Positions 1 to 9,002 of a stretch of 64,000 nucleotides of DNA are shown one piece after another. Location: contig NZ_BMMT01000012.1 in assembly GCF_014646075.1 (NCBI RefSeq), positions 1 through 64,000 of the forward strand. The letters run 5' to 3'. Origin of the DNA: Saccharopolyspora thermophila (GTDB lineage: Bacteria; Actinomycetota; Actinomycetes; Mycobacteriales; Pseudonocardiaceae). Position numbers and translations under genes: made by a program. How positions within the stretch are numbered: the first letter of the stretch is position 1; every line of letters begins with the position of its first letter. The notes beneath the pieces were generated by a model, which did not search any database, was not told the DNA's origin, and worked only from the letters and a program-made list of their open reading frames with translations.

Positions 1-105
1 GCCCGCCGACGCTGCGACGTCCTGTTCGCCATGCTCCGCAACAAGACCCTCTACCAGCCAACCCGCCCCACAACCCAACCCCCGGCACCCCCAGCCGCCG
101 CTTGA
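1..105 (+). CDS. IS110-family transposase, C-terminal end (partial)
   Basis: The window opens inside a reading frame that ends at TGA 103-105. Its 34 visible residues begin ARRRCDVLFAMLRNKTLYQP and finish in a Pro/Ala/Thr tail. The segment 'RCDVLFAMLRN.TLYQP' matches the usual C-terminus of IS110/IS116/IS902 transposases, which are DEDD-type recombinases. The catalytic DEDD and serine regions lie before the window, so activity cannot be judged. Family assignment rests on this short tail only. Confidence 0.75.
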   Translation, partial: ARRRCDVLFAMLRNKTLYQPTRPTTQPPAPPAAA

Positions 106-130
106 CAAAACCATAGGAACACCCCCCCCG
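1..130 (+). mobile_element. Right end of an IS110-family insertion sequence
   Basis: The transposase stop is followed by TTGACAAAACCATAGGAAC and a C-rich run, a layout seen at the right ends of IS110-type elements, which usually lack clear terminal inverted repeats. From about position 131 the sequence turns abruptly into the middle of a transglutaminase domain, so the element appears to have entered that gene. The exact end, somewhere between 120 and 131, cannot be fixed without the left end or an empty site. Confidence 0.6.
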
Positions 131-814
131 GACCGCGGGTCGGGCGGGAGCTACACCGTCCGCAACGGCGATGCGCTGGCGTGGCCGGAGGTGGCCGTCG
201 AAGGAGTGGGCTGGGTGCCGCTGGACCCGAGCGGCACGGTCACCGCGGCGGGCCCGGCCCCGGTTCGCGGGCTCGCCGCGGCAGCCGAGGAGGTACGCGC
301 GGCGCTACCACCTCCCGAACAGCTGCGTGACGCGCCGGTAGCACCGGAACCGGCCGCGTTGGTGTCTGGTGCCGCGGACGGCTGGTCGTTTCCGTTGTGG
401 ATCCTGCTCGTGGTGCCGCTGCTCGTGGTGCCGCTGTGGGCGGCGGGTGTGCCGCTCGCGAAGGCGTTGCGTGCGTGGCGGCGCAGGCGCAGGCCGGGCG
501 TGGGCGCCGTGGTCGGCGCCTGGGAGGAGGCACGTGACCGGCTGCGCGCCTACGGGATTCCGGTGTCCGCGGGTATGACGGTGCGGGACCTGGCGTCGGC
601 TGTCGCGGCCACCGACGGCGCTGTCGCGGAAGGTCTCCGGAATCTCGCCGCGACGGTGGACGTCGCGTTGTGGTCCGGAGCCGGACCGGAACCGGACAGC
701 GGCGAGCGCGCCTGGGCCGCGGTCGATGCGGTGCGCCGGGGCCTCGGGCGCCGCGGCGTGCAGGCCCGCATCCGCGCCGCGCTCAATCCGACACCCCTGC
801 GCGCCCCACGCTGA
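131..814 (+). pseudogene. Transglutaminase-like membrane protein (TgpA-type), 5'-truncated by the IS
   Basis: The frame opens directly after the IS end. It reads the last part of a transglutaminase core (GDALAWPEV, then GVGWVPLDPSG), a Pro/Ala linker, one membrane helix (about WILLVVPLLVVPLWAAG) and a basic cytoplasmic C-terminal domain resembling DUF4129. In this family the GW.P.DP block follows the catalytic His; here the expected His position of 'DAHAW' is Leu, which some actinobacterial homologues may also show. The N-terminal multi-helix region and the catalytic Cys are absent. An internal GTG at 191 could start a 207-residue remnant, but the enzyme cannot be intact. It sits beside the type VII secretion genes and ends just before the convergent kinase gene. 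Confidence 0.7.
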
Positions 815-828
815 CGTTTCACCTGGGT

Positions 829-2223
829 TCAGGTGGTGCAGGTGGCGTCTCGGATCGGTTTGGCCTGGCTTTCGTACACCCCGGCGCTGGAGGCGCCCTG
901 GATCTGGAAGCAGTATTGGAGGACCGGGTCGATCCGCAGCCGGAGCCGGGTGTCGCGCCGCACGAAGATCGTGTCGGAGGGCTGCCCTTCGGGCGCGACG
1001 ATCACCGCGTAGTCAAGCGGCTCGCTGCTACGCCACGACAGCTCGACATGGTCGCCCTTGTCCACCGGGTCATCGAGTTCGAGGCGAACGGGCGGTGGTG
1101 CGGGCTGCACGGGTGCGGGCCCGGCGACCGGCGCGGAAGCGACCGGCACGTCGAGCTTCGCGGGCTGGCTCACCAGCAGGGCGACCAACGCGACGGCCAG
1201 GACCGACAGCACGCCGACAGCGGCGATGACGATGCCCGCGCGCGGCTTTCCCCGGGCCTTGTCGTTCGGCCCGAACTGCACGAGCAGCTCACCCCTCGGC
1301 CGCGGCGGGACCGCGGTGGGGGGCCCAGCGGGTAACGCGGTCGGCTCGGCAGGCGGCTGCCGGACAGCGTTGCCGGGCACCGCACCACCGAAGTCGTCGA
1401 ACGCGGGTTGTGCCGGCACCGGCCCGATCATGGCGCCGAGCCGGGCGGCGACCGTCGCCGCGTCGAGCGGACGCGCGTCGGGGTTCTTCGCCAGCAGCGC
1501 CGAAACCAGCTGGGCGAGCCCGGCCGGCAGGTCGGCCCGCTCCAGCGCGGGCACCTCGCCGCTGAGCGCACGCAGCAGCCGCGCGTCCACCGGCTCGCCA
1601 GGACGTCCCTGGTGCGGCGACGAACCCGACAGCGCGAAGTACAGAACCGCGCCCAGCCCGTACAGATCGGTCCGCTCGGTGCGGGTGCCATCCCGCAGGG
1701 TTTCCGGCGCCAGAAAGTCGACACCAGCGGACACCTCGCCGGGGAAAGCACGGCGCAACGTGAGGCCGAAGTCGGCGAGCACCGGCTCCCCCGAAGGGCG
1801 GAACAGCACGTTGCCCGGGGTGACGGCGCCGTGCACGAGCCCGGCCGCATGTGCGGCCGCGAGCGCGGTCGCCAGCGCGCTGCCCAGAGCGAGCACGTCG
1901 GGAATGGTGAGCGGCCCGAACGAGGCGACGAGCTCCGGCATCGACTGGGCGCACAGCTCCATCCGCAGCGCGCAGCGGCCGTCGGGCAGTTCCTCGACGC
2001 GGTCGGCCACCACAACGCCCGCCCGCGCGCGCAGCTCGGCAAGCCTGCGCAGTTCGGTGTCGAGTTCGCTGCGTGTGCGCCGGTCGATCGGTCCCGGATA
2101 GATCTTCAGCGCGAACGCCGCACCGCCCTGCTCGTCGACGCTCGCGAACACCGTGGCAACCGGTCCCTCGCCGAGGGGAACGAGTTCGTCGTCTTCGGGG
2201 GATGTCGTCATCGCGGTGGTCAT
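829..2223 (-). CDS. Membrane Ser/Thr protein kinase homologue, probable pseudokinase
   Basis: A protein of 464 residues. Residues 14-265 read as a PknB-like kinase fold: Gly loop LGEGPVATVF, beta-3 Lys40 in FALKIY, and DFG at 151-153. The catalytic loop is HGAVTPGN (131-138) instead of HRDLKPEN, so both the catalytic Asp and the following Lys are missing (Ala133, Thr135). A Pro-rich linker precedes one membrane helix at 329-352, followed by an extracellular fibronectin-III-like domain with two Cys near the end. Loss of the HRD Asp predicts weak or no phosphotransfer and a binding or signalling role. It is divergent from eccD, with 136 bp between them, and probably senses or regulates the secretion system. 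The domain call is firm; inactivity is inferred. Confidence 0.85.
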   Translation of the reverse strand: MTTAMTTSPEDDELVPLGEGPVATVFASVDEQGGAAFALKIYPGPIDRRTRSELDTELRRLAELRARAGVVVADRVEELPDGRCALRMELCAQSMPELVASFGPLTIPDVLALGSALATALAAAHAAGLVHGAVTPGNVLFRPSGEPVLADFGLTLRRAFPGEVSAGVDFLAPETLRDGTRTERTDLYGLGAVLYFALSGSSPHQGRPGEPVDARLLRALSGEVPALERADLPAGLAQLVSALLAKNPDARPLDAATVAARLGAMIGPVPAQPAFDDFGGAVPGNAVRQPPAEPTALPAGPPTAVPPRPRGELLVQFGPNDKARGKPRAGIVIAAVGVLSVLAVALVALLVSQPAKLDVPVASAPVAGPAPVQPAPPPVRLELDDPVDKGDHVELSWRSSEPLDYAVIVAPEGQPSDTIFVRRDTRLRLRIDPVLQYCFQIQGASSAGVYESQAKPIRDATCTT

Positions 2224-2359
2224 TCTGGTGCCGTTCCGTCGTGTCCGGTAGCTGCCGTGGCCGTTTCGCTACCGCGCTGGCGCGCTCATCGTAGAGACCG
2301 ACGGTTCCACAGGGGGTTCGGCGGCAGCTTGCTGCCGCCCATCCAGAAGGGGCACGCGG

Positions 2360-3738
2360 ATGACGACGAACCTCGTCAGGGTGACCATCGACGCGCCGGC
2401 TCGCCGCATCGACCTCGCGTTGCCGGAGCGCTCGTCGGTGGCCGAAATCCTGCCGGGGCTGCTGCGCCGCGCGGGCGAGAGCCTGCCGGACGACGGCGTC
2501 ACCGACGGCGGCTGGCTGCTGCGCCGCACCGACGGCACCGAGCTCGACCTCGGCCGGACTCTCGGCACGCACGGGATCCGCGACGGCGAGATCCTGCACC
2601 TGGTGCCCCGGCGCCTGCACTGGCCCGAACTCGAGTACGACGATCTCGCCGACACCATCGCGCAGGGAGCCGGGCGCACCGGCCGCCTGTGGGGTCCTGC
2701 GCACACGCGCGCCGCGGGGCTGCTGGTCGGGTCATTGGCCGCCCTGCTGGCGCTGCTGGCGGTGGTGCGGGCCGGGCCTGCGTGGGGCACGGCGGCCTGG
2801 GTCGCTCTGGGGTTCTGCGCCGCGCTGCTCGCGGCGGGGACCGCGCTGGCCCGGGCGCTGGGAGACGCCGGTGCGGGCGCCGTCATCGCCGCGCTGGCGT
2901 TGCCGTTCGCCTTCACCGGCGGCGGGCTGCTCCTCGGCAGCGGGCCGCCGCCCGCCGCATTCGGCGCACCGCACGTGCTCGCCGGATGCTCGGCGCTCGT
3001 GGTCGCATCGGCACTCGGCTATGCCGGCGTGGTGGAACGCGCCGAGCTGTTCCTCGCGGGCATCACCGTTGGCCTGGTGGGTGCGCTCGCGTCGTGGCTG
3101 GCGACCACACAGGCACTGGACGGCGTGGACGGGGCGGCGGTGGCTGCCGTGGCAGTGCTGCTGTTCTCGCCGCTGTTCGGCCCGCTGACGATCCGGCTGG
3201 CCAGGGTCCCGATGCCGGTTCTCCCCCGCAGCACGGCCGATCTGGTGCGCGACGATCCGCAGCCACCGCGGCACGCGGTGTACGCCGCGGTGCTGCGCGC
3301 GGACCAGCTGCTGACCGGCATGATCGGTGGCGCGACGGTGGTCACCGTGCTGTGCGTGTTCGTCATCGCGCAGGAGGCGAGCACCTCGGTGATGGTGCTG
3401 CTGTCCGTGCTGTCGGCGGGTTTCTGCCTGCGCGCCCGTCTTTATCCGGCCCTGCGGCACCGGGCGCCGCTGCTGCTTGCGGGCGTGTCGAGCGGGGGTG
3501 CGCTCGCCGCCGGACCCGTCATGGCCGCTACGGGGGCCTGCTCGCCGTCACCGCACCGGCCCTGATCGCCGTGGGCGGCCTGGCCGTCCTGGCCGGGCTC
3601 ACCCACAGCAGGCGGCTGCCCAGCCCGTTTCTCGGCCGGTCCGCGGAACTGCTCGAGGTCGTGATCGTGCTCGCCTGCGTGCCCGTCCTGTGTGCCGTGC
3701 TGGGTCTGTACGGGCTCGTGCGCGGGCTTGGCGGGTGA
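2360..3738 (+). pseudogene. eccD: EccD, type VII secretion integral membrane channel protein (frameshifted as sequenced)
   Basis: EccD forms the multi-helix membrane core of ESX secretion. The first 85 residues form the ubiquitin-like cytoplasmic domain typical of EccD, then hydrophobic helices run to the end. As sequenced, the frame stops at 3565 after 401 codons, but the family C-terminus continues in the next frame from about 3537 to TGA 3738. Adding one G to the five-G run at 3532-3536 joins the frames (AATGGLLAVTAP) and gives 459 residues, a normal family length. The stop overlaps the GTG start of eccB. The break is therefore either a one-base sequencing loss or a recent inactivation. 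Confidence 0.88.
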
Positions 3739-5147
3739 CGGCGGTGGCTTCCAAACGGGATTTGCTGCAGGCGCACCAGTTCCTCGCCCAGCGGGTCATC
3801 TCGGCACTGGTGACGAGAGAACCGGACCCGGAGCAACCGCCGTTTCGCCGTCCCGGCAATGCCGCGATCGGCAGCATCGTGCTGGGCATCGTGGCGCTGG
3901 TCGCGGTCGGGGTGTACGGGCTGATCAACCCGGGCGGGAACACCGCCTGGCGGGACCGGCCCGCGGTGATCGTGGCGAAGGACACCGGGGCTCAGTACGT
4001 CTACCTGGACGATGTGCTGCATCCCGTGGAGAACTACGTGTCGGCGCTGCTGGCGCTGGGCCAGCACGCCGAGACGATGTCGGTGTCGAGCGAGTCGCTG
4101 ATGGGGGTGCCGCGCGGGCCGCGGATCGGCATCCATGACGCGCCGGACACGCTCGCGGCACCGGAGGAGCTGCTCACCGGAGGCTGGAGTCTGTGCTCCC
4201 GGCCCGTCCCGGACCCCAGTGGATCCACTGTGGACGAGTCGGTGCTGCTGGTCGGGACGGGAGCATCTGGGGGCGCCCCGCTGGGCGACGCCGCGCTGCT
4301 GGTCGAGGTTCCGGCCAGCGGTGACCAGTACCTGATCTGGAACGGCTACCGTCACCGGATCCGCCAGTCCGACACCGTCACCGTGGGGCTCGCGCTGCGG
4401 TCCGCACCGAAGGCCAGGACCGGCATGCCACTGGTGGACATCCTGCCCTCGGGCGCACCGATCGCACCGATCAGGCTGGCCGACGCGGGCGCACCGTCGT
4501 CAGCGGTACCCAGGCGCACGGACCTGCGCGCGGGACAACTGCTCGTCGTGGAGACGTCCGCAGGACGCGAGCACTACCTCGCCGAAGTCGACCGCCTCCG
4601 GCCGATCTCGCCGCTGCAGTACGACATCCAGCGTGCCGACCCGGACACCCGGCGCGCGTACGGGGGCGGGCAGCCCGTCGGCATCCCGCTCGACCCGGCC
4701 GAGGCCGCCGAAGCCCGCCGGGCGCCCGCCGCGGAAGCCGGCCCCGGCGCAGCACCCAGGGTGCGGCCCCGTTTCGTCGGCGGGAACACGATCTGCGCCA
4801 CCTACGAACCGGCCGCTGCCACGCCGACGGTGCACCTCGATCCCCGCATGCCCGACGTGGCGACGGTGGCCACCACGCGCACGACGGCTCACGGGATGCC
4901 GATGGCCGATCGCATCCACGTCGAGCCGGGCCGGGCCGCGCTGGTCGAGGTGATGCCGAGCGCCGAGGCGTACGCGGGGACCCTCGTGCTGGTCACCGAC
5001 CAGGGCCGGGCGTATCCGCTGGCTTCTCCGGCCGTGCTGGACATCCTCGGCTACGGCGGTGTGCGACCCGTTCGGCTGCCCGCGGGCATCGTCAGCCGGG
5101 TCCCGATGGGCAGCGGCCTCGACCCCGCCAACGTACGCAGCGGCTGA
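3735..5147 (+). CDS. eccB: EccB, type VII secretion membrane protein
   Basis: EccB is a core ESX component with a short cytoplasmic N-terminus, one membrane helix and a large extracytoplasmic domain. Residues 5-20 (ASKRDLLQAHQFLAQR) are the family signature, the helix is at about 43-64, and the external part has the repeat-like beta structure of the family with a Cys pair (WSLCSRP and NTICATYEP). The GTG at 3735 overlaps the eccD stop (GTGA). A second GTG at 3744 would give a start closer to the family's usual MASKRD. The length of 470 residues is normal. It is followed by a hairpin and the convergent mycP gene. Confidence 0.9.
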   Translation: MTAVASKRDLLQAHQFLAQRVISALVTREPDPEQPPFRRPGNAAIGSIVLGIVALVAVGVYGLINPGGNTAWRDRPAVIVAKDTGAQYVYLDDVLHPVENYVSALLALGQHAETMSVSSESLMGVPRGPRIGIHDAPDTLAAPEELLTGGWSLCSRPVPDPSGSTVDESVLLVGTGASGGAPLGDAALLVEVPASGDQYLIWNGYRHRIRQSDTVTVGLALRSAPKARTGMPLVDILPSGAPIAPIRLADAGAPSSAVPRRTDLRAGQLLVVETSAGREHYLAEVDRLRPISPLQYDIQRADPDTRRAYGGGQPVGIPLDPAEAAEARRAPAAEAGPGAAPRVRPRFVGGNTICATYEPAAATPTVHLDPRMPDVATVATTRTTAHGMPMADRIHVEPGRAALVEVMPSAEAYAGTLVLVTDQGRAYPLASPAVLDILGYGGVRPVRLPAGIVSRVPMGSGLDPANVRSG

Positions 5148-5163
5148 ATGCCCGCTGCCGAAA

Positions 5164-5187
5164 CCCGGCCGTGCGAGAACGGCCGGG
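5164..5187. terminator. Hairpin between convergent eccB and mycP
   Basis: CCCGGCCGT and ACGGCCGGG pair perfectly over 9 bp around a 6-base GCGAGA loop. The hairpin lies 16 bases after the eccB stop and 21 before the mycP stop. It lacks a strong U tract, as is common in high-GC actinomycetes, and could serve both directions. Confidence 0.6.
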
Positions 5188-5208
5188 CTCGGTGATTCCG
5201 GTGACCGG

Positions 5209-6492
5209 TCAGCTGTCCGCCGGTGGCGGCGGCACCAGGAACATCTCCTGCGGCAGGTCCTCGCGCGCCGGCTCGGCCGGCGGGAGGGCGGCGCGGCGGG
5301 GGTGCCAGCGCGTCCGCCGTCCCCGAACCACCACCAGCACCGCCACCCCGCCCAGCGCCACGCCCGCCCCGGTGAGGATCGCCGCGGTGCGGGCGTTCGA
5401 GGTGCTGGCGTCCCACCAGGCGGAGACGCGCAGCCGCGCCGCGTCCGGCACGGGATGCTGCACCGGTGGCAACGGTGCGGGCGCCGCATCGACGAGGCCG
5501 TCGGTCAGCGCTCGATACGGGTTGACCAGCCCGGCGCCATAGGCGGCGCTGTCCCGGCCGCCCGGCGCTGGGGTCGCGGTGGCGAGAATCCGCTCGACGA
5601 CCTCCTCGGCGGACAGCTCCGGCCAGGCCGACCGCACCAGCGCCGCGGTGGCCGACACGAACGCCGCGGCGAAGCTGGTCCCGTCCCGGTACTGGTGTCC
5701 GCCCGCCCGGGCCGCACTCAGCACACCTCCGCCCGGGGCCACCAGGTCCACCTGCGGCCCGATCTGCGAGCTCGGCAGCCGGGTACCGGACATGTCCACC
5801 GCACCGACACCGAGCACCCCGTCGTAGCCGGCGGGATAGGTCACGGGGCCTGGCGCCGTGCCCTGCTGCGCGTTGCCCACCGCTGCCACCACGACGATGT
5901 CCTTCTCGACCGCGTACCGGATCGCGTCGCGCACGTAGTGGTTGTCGAGTCCTCCCGCGACGGACAGGTTGATGACGTCAGCACCGTGATCGGCCGCGTA
6001 CCAGATGCCCCTGGCGAGCACCTCCGGGTCGATGGCCTGCGCGGCGCCGTCGGCCACGTCCCGCTCGCTGACGCGCACCGGCAGGATCGTGGCGTCCGGG
6101 GCCAAACCGGCGAACCCGATGCCGTCGACCGGGCTGGCGGCGATGATGCTGGCCACGGCCGTGCCGTGCGAGACGCAGTCGAAGTTGCCCGGCAGGTCCC
6201 CGACGAGGAAGAAGTCCTCGCCGCGCAGGACCTTTCCGGGTTGCCGTAGCTGCGGATGGTCGGCGTCCACTCCGGAGTCGATCACGGCGACCACCACCCC
6301 GACACCGGTGCCGTGCTGCCACACGGCCCGCGCGTCGAGCGTCTTCTGCGCCCAGGGCAGCTCGGTGACGGTGGGGCTTGCCGGATCGACGTCACCGCAC
6401 GCGCCGGGCGGTGGTGCGGCCCGTGCCACACCGGGGTTGACGAGGACGGCCGCCGCGAACGCGACGGCCGTCACCAGTCTACTGGTCCTCAT
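5209..6492 (-). CDS. mycP: MycP, type VII secretion-associated serine protease (mycosin)
   Basis: Subtilisin-like membrane-anchored protease needed for ESX function. The start at 6492 gives a signal peptide (MRTSRLVTAV.., cleaved near ARA-AP), then the S8 domain with Asp72 in VIDSGVD, His109 in SHGTAVAS, the oxyanion Asn region GNAQQ and Ser273 in GTSFAAAF. A Pro-rich stretch, a C-terminal membrane helix (about GVALGGVAVLVVV) and a short basic tail follow. All three catalytic residues are present. Its ATG overlaps the stop of the upstream EspC-like gene (ATGA), so the two are translationally coupled. A longer in-frame start at 6603 would put extra residues before the signal peptide and is unlikely. 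Confidence 0.93.
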   Translation of the reverse strand: MRTSRLVTAVAFAAAVLVNPGVARAAPPPGACGDVDPASPTVTELPWAQKTLDARAVWQHGTGVGVVVAVIDSGVDADHPQLRQPGKVLRGEDFFLVGDLPGNFDCVSHGTAVASIIAASPVDGIGFAGLAPDATILPVRVSERDVADGAAQAIDPEVLARGIWYAADHGADVINLSVAGGLDNHYVRDAIRYAVEKDIVVVAAVGNAQQGTAPGPVTYPAGYDGVLGVGAVDMSGTRLPSSQIGPQVDLVAPGGGVLSAARAGGHQYRDGTSFAAAFVSATAALVRSAWPELSAEEVVERILATATPAPGGRDSAAYGAGLVNPYRALTDGLVDAAPAPLPPVQHPVPDAARLRVSAWWDASTSNARTAAILTGAGVALGGVAVLVVVRGRRTRWHPRRAALPPAEPAREDLPQEMFLVPPPPADS

Positions 6493-6833
6493 CGCCACGT
6501 GGACGTTTCCTGGTCGTTTGTCCCGGTCAGCCTCCGGACCGAGCTGGTTCCCTGGTGCTCCGCCGCGAGGTAGTCCCGGACGCAGCCCAGCGCGTCGTCG
6601 CACAGTCTCCCGTACGAGGTGGGAATGGCATCGGCGTTGGCCATCAGCTTCTCGGCGAGCGGCTGGTACTTCTCCAGGAACGCCTGGGCGAGCCCGTCGT
6701 GGCCGAAGCCGGACTGGGCGGCCTGGATCGCCTTCTTACGGCTTTCCCATGCGCTGCCGAACGCCTCCCCGGCGGCCCGCAGCCGGTTGATGCTGCGCGT
6801 GACGGCGTCCGGGTCCATGTCGTAGTCCGCCAT
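6489..6833 (-). CDS. Small EspC/WXG100-like secretion-associated protein
   Basis: A protein of 114 residues, predicted entirely helical. The central part (SAWESRKKAIQAAQSGFG) sits where the WXG turn of the ESX helical-hairpin fold would be, and the sequence resembles EspC-like ESX secretion-associated proteins. It has no signal peptide. It lies between the YbaB-like gene (2 bases apart) and mycP (4-base overlap), so it is part of the ybaB-espC-mycP operon. It may be a secreted partner or a structural component. The exact family is uncertain. Confidence 0.7.
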   Translation of the reverse strand: MADYDMDPDAVTRSINRLRAAGEAFGSAWESRKKAIQAAQSGFGHDGLAQAFLEKYQPLAEKLMANADAIPTSYGRLCDDALGCVRDYLAAEHQGTSSVRRLTGTNDQETSTWR

Positions 6834-6835
6834 CG

Positions 6836-7210
6836 CTACGCCCCCTCGATCTTCTCGTTGAGATGGTGGAGGAACGGATCGGTGTGCACGTCGGTGTTCT
6901 CGAACTTCGCGTTGGGTGGCAGGTACTGGCGGGTGATCTCGAACAGCTGCTCCCGGGACTGCTCGACGGCGTCCCTGATCGTGTCCACAATGGAAGCGGC
7001 GAGGGCCTGGGAGTCCGTCGTCCGGTAGATCCGCGGATCGAGGTGCAGCTCGCTCACCTCGCCCCGGCCGACCACGGTGGCCCTGATCAGGCCGTCGGGG
7101 GACTCCGCGGTCGCCTCAATGTCGGCGATCCTCGTCCGGATGTCGAACAGGTCGTCGCGCAGTCGTTCGTAGTCCGCCCTTCGCCGGGCCACGTCGATCC
7201 TCGGTGCCAT
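6836..7210 (-). CDS. YbaB/EbfC-family protein
   Basis: A protein of 124 residues. A helical N-terminus (RRADYERLRDDLFDIRTRI) is followed by the short beta hairpin typical of the YbaB/EbfC fold (IRATVVGRGEVSELHLDPRIY) and a long C-terminal helix. YbaB proteins are small DNA-binding or nucleoid-associated proteins, and members are often encoded beside ESX genes in actinomycetes. The start at 7210 is supported by AAGGAG five bases upstream. It is the first gene of the operon leading to mycP and is divergent from the substrate-like gene at 7366. Confidence 0.75.
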   Translation of the reverse strand: MAPRIDVARRRADYERLRDDLFDIRTRIADIEATAESPDGLIRATVVGRGEVSELHLDPRIYRTTDSQALAASIVDTIRDAVEQSREQLFEITRQYLPPNAKFENTDVHTDPFLHHLNEKIEGA

Positions 7211-7365
7211 GGATTCTCCTTGGGGGAACGGGATTTCAGCGTCACACGCGACAACCCTGGCCGGACGGCTGCTGACCTCTTCCGGCCACCGGCCCCCACG
7301 CCGCCACCGCCGACACGACACTCGGGTGCGGCGTGAGATCGGTCGACGGTCGAGGGAGTGCTGAG

Positions 7366-8988
7366 ATGGCCGAGGCAGCGGGAGGCGGCGGCAACGCTGG
7401 CGGCGGGGGCGGTGCACCGGCTGGGTCCGGCGGTGGCGGCGGCCAGTCCGGCGGTGGCGGCGGGTCGGCTCCCGCCGAGTCCAAGCCCGCCGAGTCCAAG
7501 TCTGCGGACCCCAAGCCTGAGTCGAAATCCGCGGAATCCAAGCCTGCGGAGTCCACACCGGCGGACTCCAAGCCCGCCGAGTCGGCACCTGCCGAATCCA
7601 AGCCTGACGAGTCCAAAACCGCGGAGTCCAAGCCCTCAGGCGACCAGCCCCCGGGGTCAGAGGGGCAACGGACTTCCGAGGAACAGCCTGCCGGGCAGGG
7701 CAAAGGTGCCGACAACACGCAGGAGAAGGGCACCGGAACCCAGCAGCCTGGCAGCCACGAGTTCGATGACCGCGTGACGGCCGAGGCCCCGCTGCCGGAC
7801 TCGGATCCGGCCTCCATGCGTGCCGCGGCGGACAACCTTCGCGCGTCGGGGACTCGCGATGCTCCGGAAGCCGCCGACGAGGCCGACCGCGCGGCACGCG
7901 ACCTCGGGGAGAACTTCGGCGGAGAACCGGGAAAGCAACTCACCACGCAGGTGGCCAAGCAGGCCGAGCAGACCCGGGCGGTCGGCCAGGACAGCGGCAG
8001 GCTTGCCGACGACGTCGATCGCGCCGCCGACATCGTCGAGAAGACCACGCAGGAGCGCAAGGCCGACCTCGATCACGGCAGGTCCATCTACGCGATGGCC
8101 GACACCCTGCCGCCGGGCGAGGACATCGTGGCGAAAGAACGCACGGTGGCTGACGCCGTGCGTCGCGGTCACGACGTGATGGATCAGGCCCGCAGGGAGA
8201 TGCGGGACACCGTTGGCGGTTGGGCGGACGGCGCGCGAAACGCCGCCAACGCCGCTCCGCCGGCGGCACCGGGTGCGGGTCAGGCGACACCCGCAGCCGG
8301 AACCGCTCCGCCGGCGGCGTCGGCAGCGGCTGGCGCGCAGGGCACTGTCCGGCAGGCCGGCCAGAAGCTGGACGAGGCCCAGACCTCCCTGGCACAGGCC
8401 GGCGACTGGGACGACTTCATGGACCCCCGCACCGAGAACCCCGTCTACCGCGAGTTCCGTCGGCTGGTCAACGAAACCGGGGAGCGCGTGCGGGAGGCGG
8501 GCCGGTGGTTGCTGACGGTCGAGCCGGAAGGACCGGATGCCGACATCACCCCGAAGGGGCCCGGCCCCGGTGGCGGGGTCGCCAGCATCGAAGCGGAGGC
8601 CCTCGCCGACCACGGCAAGTGGCACGCCTTCGGTGGTGCGGTCAACGGCGAGTACTCGGCCGGGGCTTACGGGTCCGGCCAGCTGAACATGCCGGACTCG
8701 GAGGATCCCCTCCTCGAGGCCGACGTGCAGCTGGGCGCGAAGGCGAACCTCGACGAGATCAACGTGGTCGACGCCGGGCCGCTTTCGGTGTCCATCAAGC
8801 CGGAAGCCCGGGTCGGCCCCGGCGCGGGCCTGGAGCTCAACGTGCAGGAGGAGAACGGACAGCTGAGCCTCAAGGGTGAGGGCTCGGCGTCCCCGATCGT
8901 CGGCGGCGGACTCGGCCTGGACGTCAAGGTCGACCTGAACGAGCTCAACCAGAGCCTCGAGTCCATCCGGCGCTCCATCTTCGGCTGA
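7366..8988 (+). CDS. Large repeat-rich candidate type VII secretion substrate
   Basis: A protein of 540 residues with no signal peptide. Residues 1-35 are almost all Gly/Ala, and residues 36-90 are repeats of the AESKP type. Residues 145-295 are strongly helical and charged, like the helical domains of ESX substrates, with GGWADG near 284-289. After an Ala/Pro linker, a C-terminal region (about 390-540) is rich in Gly and alternates polar and hydrophobic residues, as in beta-rich secreted domains. The start at 7366 has GGGAG upstream. It lies inside the ESX locus with a small partner gene 11 bases downstream. Secretion and function are inferred from context; the C-terminal domain was not recognised. 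Confidence 0.6.
   Translation: MAEAAGGGGNAGGGGGAPAGSGGGGGQSGGGGGSAPAESKPAESKSADPKPESKSAESKPAESTPADSKPAESAPAESKPDESKTAESKPSGDQPPGSEGQRTSEEQPAGQGKGADNTQEKGTGTQQPGSHEFDDRVTAEAPLPDSDPASMRAAADNLRASGTRDAPEAADEADRAARDLGENFGGEPGKQLTTQVAKQAEQTRAVGQDSGRLADDVDRAADIVEKTTQERKADLDHGRSIYAMADTLPPGEDIVAKERTVADAVRRGHDVMDQARREMRDTVGGWADGARNAANAAPPAAPGAGQATPAAGTAPPAASAAAGAQGTVRQAGQKLDEAQTSLAQAGDWDDFMDPRTENPVYREFRRLVNETGERVREAGRWLLTVEPEGPDADITPKGPGPGGGVASIEAEALADHGKWHAFGGAVNGEYSAGAYGSGQLNMPDSEDPLLEADVQLGAKANLDEINVVDAGPLSVSIKPEARVGPGAGLELNVQEENGQLSLKGEGSASPIVGGGLGLDVKVDLNELNQSLESIRRSIFG
7471..7635 (+). repeat. AESKP-type short tandem repeats within a gene
   Basis: About eleven degenerate 4-6 residue units (AESKP, AESKS, ADPKP, AESTP, ADSKP, AESAP, DESKT) encoded by near-repeats of GCCGAGTCCAAGCCC. 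They probably form an extended charged linker between the Gly-rich head and the helical domain. Confidence 0.85.
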
Positions 8989-9002
8989 CCTGGGAGGAAC
9001 GC

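Noticed and set aside
820-835. CACCTG-GGTT-CAGGTG hairpin between the transglutaminase and kinase genes
   Set aside because: The stem is only 6 bp and it overlaps the kinase stop codon; too weak to call a terminator.
3532-3565. Programmed -1 frameshifting in eccD
   Set aside because: EccD is not known to use it. No slippery heptamer was seen, and the same one-base loss pattern recurs in unrelated genes.
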